From Lingula anatina (lineage: Eukaryota > Brachiopoda > Lingulata > Lingulida > Lingulidae), in NCBI RefSeq assembly GCF_001039355.2, contig NW_019775556.1, positions 126,418 through 185,725 of the forward strand: a DNA stretch of 59,308 nucleotides. The letters are read 5' to 3'. Position numbers and translations under genes: made by a program. Position 1 is the first letter of the stretch, and every line of letters starts with the position of its first letter. Below, piece after piece: positions 56,991 through 59,308 of the stretch. Under the pieces are notes generated by a model. It worked only from the letters and a program-made list of their open reading frames with translations. It did not search any database and had not been told where the DNA came from.

Positions 56991-57080
56991 CTACAGGTCG
57001 TCCATGGAGAATTTGGGCGGTGGCATTCGTGAATATTTGAGTCTAATGAGGTCGGCTACTTCATCTATTATGCTCAAAGA
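56991..57080 (-). CDS. SPTLC2: SPTLC2 terminal coding exon
   Basis: 90 nt after [26 protein letters not shown], then a short tail ending MDDL-stop. Confidence 0.9.
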   Translation of the reverse strand, partial: SLSIIDEVADLIRLKYSRMPPPKFSMDDL

Positions 57081-59112
57081 CTGAAAGAAATCAAACGCAT
57101 TGAAAAATTTTCAATTGAGGACACAAACGTATACCTTGTTACAATCAAGTAAATTTCTCATATTTTTAGACACAGTGAAAAATTATCTTAAATGTAGGAA
57201 AATAAAACTTGCTGAAAACAAAATGATCCTACCATCCGTGCCTGGTAATCTTTGGTCCTATAATTTATCTTGGAGATGCAATGAATTACAATCAGTTATC
57301 TAGACAAGAGTTGGTATTGAACCAATTACTATTCAAACAATTAAAATGATAAATAATATAATAATGTTTAGACTGACATAATGGACACCAGGAGTACTCG
57401 ATGGTTAAAGAGCAGGTATATCAGTGGTTTTATTCAACTATGATGCAATGATTGTAATTATCAACCCCTTCGGGTTGCAAGTTTGGTAGTAATAATAATA
57501 ATAATAATAATATCAGTGCCCTACCTTGTCCAGCATCTCCTTGGTGTGGGCAGCTGACAGACAGAACCTGGCCCTGGACTCTATGATAGGAGTGGCAGGG
57601 AAGCCTACTACAACTGTGCCTAACCCACGCTTCAGTGTCTCACGACCAAATCCTCTGAAAATGAATAGAATATTTTCCATCATGTGTGTACTTCCAATAT
57701 AATACTTAACCAGAACTGAGGCAAACTTAACTGTATTACTTGGAGAACCTCGTTACATAAATAATGCATCCATCCTGATGAATATATAATATACAATAAG
57801 CTTTATTCAAGTCAGCTGGACAGACTTCTCAAGTAAATTGAAAAAAATAAAATGCACATAAATAGCTCCTACAATTCTACAATATTTGCAGTAATGACAG
57901 AAAGGAAATAAGCACTTTTGTGGCCACAGATGCATTTGCAGGTGTAAAACTGTTACTGCAATAAAACAAAGAGCTAAAACATGTTTCCCCTGACAAGCCA
58001 TTAGCACTTACGCGATCTTGGCGGGCAGGAATAGCAGCATTGGGACCACGGGAGAATCCTTGTTGCCATATACAATCAATCCTTTGTCTTGCAACTTCTG
58101 GCGGAAATAACGGGTATTCCATGCAAGCTGTTTAATTCTTTTTTGCCCTAAAATGTAATATGTCAAGTTAGATATATCAATGTGAACAATATATCCTAAG
58201 AGATTTGTTGGCAGTTAGTTACAATGGTGCCTTTAATAACTTTTAACAGTATCTTATACCTTAGTCCAAAACAGAGGATTAGACAAGCTCTCTATTACTA
58301 CATACAATATATTCCTTTGTGATCTGACAGTCAAAATTTCTCTGGTAACCCGTTTGTTGCTTTTAAGCCACACAATTAGTACCTTAATCTCTGACACTCT
58401 TCTCCCATGATAATCTTCCCATTAAGTAAATGTGATCTATACTGTTCGATACACTGTATTGTAAATTGTGCCATAAAGTTACTGTGTTGAGTTATGAAAG
58501 CTATCTTTACCCCGCGAATGCTATGCTATCTTAAAGATGCATACAAAGTCAATTTTTTGTCACAAAAACCAACGAAATGCCAGCATATAGTTTCAAGTAG
58601 TATAACTAAGAGAATTACCAAAAGGCATTGTTTAATTTTACCCGAAAATGATGTTTGAACGGATTTTTATGCTAGCATTCTATGCTGTATGTGTCAGAAA
58701 AGTAGGTCACGAAAGTAGGTTAAATTTCCGACCAAAAATTTAAAGAAAGGAGCAGTCTAAAGCTCTCTTATGGCTGATCCTTGTTCCTTGGCATGTCGAA
58801 TTTATTTGAGTCGTATAAGAAACTAGTATAAGTGGTTTACATGTGTTACTGGGAATCCACGCTCCACCGATGCTCGGTTCGTATGTACCTTTAAACAAGT
58901 CACTAAATTAATTACAGGCAAGTGATAACCTGTGTATATTGTGTTGTGTATATTTTGTTTTGTGCCCCACTGTATTGTGTTGTACCTTCATCAGTGCCAT
59001 CCTCCCCCATGATAATCTTCATGGAAGTAATCACCTGCTGTGTGACGGGCGCAGACATACTGGTTGCATAGATTGCACTGTGGGAATGGACGCGCAAGTA
59101 ATCTATCAGCCT
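56991..59112 (-). CDS. SPTLC2: Serine palmitoyltransferase large subunit (SPTLC2-like), 3' part only
   Basis: SPT condenses serine with palmitoyl-CoA in the ER membrane, the committed step of sphingolipid synthesis; the SPTLC2/3 subunit holds the PLP site. Four exons (58986-59112, 58012-58147, 57525-57654, 56991-57080) join in phases 1, 2 and 0 to give 160 residues of the C-terminal small domain. Family signatures are [81 protein letters not shown] and [14 protein letters not shown]. The PLP-binding lysine and the N-terminal part lie beyond the right edge. The end ([11 protein letters not shown]) differs from and is shorter than the human tail. Gene order is convergent with PRKD. Confidence 0.93.
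57490..57513. repeat. (AAT)n microsatellite
   Basis: About seven AAT units in an SPTLC2 intron, close to the donor of the exon at 57525. Confidence 0.9.
57525..57654 (-). CDS. SPTLC2: SPTLC2 exon
   Basis: 130 nt after [28 protein letters not shown] then the [14 protein letters not shown] signature. Phase 0 donor AAG|GTAGGG. Confidence 0.93.
58012..58147 (-). CDS. SPTLC2: SPTLC2 exon
   Basis: 136 nt after [25 protein letters not shown] and [11 protein letters not shown]. Phase 2 donor GC|GTAAGT. Confidence 0.92.
58986..59112 (-). CDS. SPTLC2: SPTLC2 exon (first in window)
   Basis: 127 nt after [27 protein letters not shown] through [10 protein letters not shown]. Donor G|GTACAA, phase 1. 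The acceptor shows that more exons lie to the right. Confidence 0.92.
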
Positions 59113-59308
59113 CTGGAATGATTACACGGACAACATCAGCCTATGTACATTTTCCACTGTGTCACATATGTATAAACTACCAAATAAATTACCATATATT
59201 TTCTAAACATAAGTTCATAGGTATCAAATTCTTTAAAAACCCTCCATCCCATTCACCCTGTCCCATACATATAGCTAACATTAACCAGACTGGTAGTACT
59301 TCTATCTG

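Overview
The window is eukaryotic. It has AT-rich introns, GT–AG exons, microsatellites and many short inverted-repeat (MITE-like) elements. Protein matches (single-copy-like PRKD, SPTLC2, a caspase-9-like CARD) and lineage-typical sequence such as repeated TAGGCCTAC motifs suggest a marine invertebrate, perhaps an invertebrate deuterostome. The phylum is an inference and could be wrong. All exon models come from reading splice sites, phases and family conservation by eye.

Layout, left to right. (1) 115-848, minus: a small two-exon gene for a 141-residue PH-domain protein ending in a CaaX-type box (CVIQ). (2) 4404-48696, plus: a complete protein kinase D gene of about 21 exons encoding about 875 residues. 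Its order is N-terminal ubiquitin-like region, C1a, C1b, acidic linker, PH, CAMK-type kinase domain, C-terminal VSVI. Intron 1 is 15 kb. A block holding exons 17-19 occurs twice with identical protein, and the two copies meet at an N. A second, diverged version of exon 20 lies upstream of the conserved one and looks like a mutually exclusive exon. (3) 38134-41392, minus: a three-exon gene nested entirely in PRKD intron 15, encoding 576 residues with a CARD, a long coiled coil and a CHORD-like Cys/His cluster. (4) 56991-59112, minus: the last four coding exons of a serine palmitoyltransferase large subunit gene (SPTLC2-like); the rest lies beyond the right edge.

PRKD is a diacylglycerol-responsive Ser/Thr kinase of the Golgi, plasma membrane and nucleus, and SPTLC2 carries out the first step of sphingolipid synthesis. 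Nothing in the sequence shows that the genes form a unit. The nested CARD gene would be transcribed against PRKD, so interference or antisense regulation is possible but not shown.

Mobile-element content is high. There are two PIF/Harbinger-like MITEs with TAA target duplications, two hAT-like MITEs, a family with ends reading AACACGCCTCC in three copies, and several fold-back elements. One fold-back element ends about 29 bp before PRKD exon 10. The remaining intronic and intergenic sequence shows no further recognisable genes.
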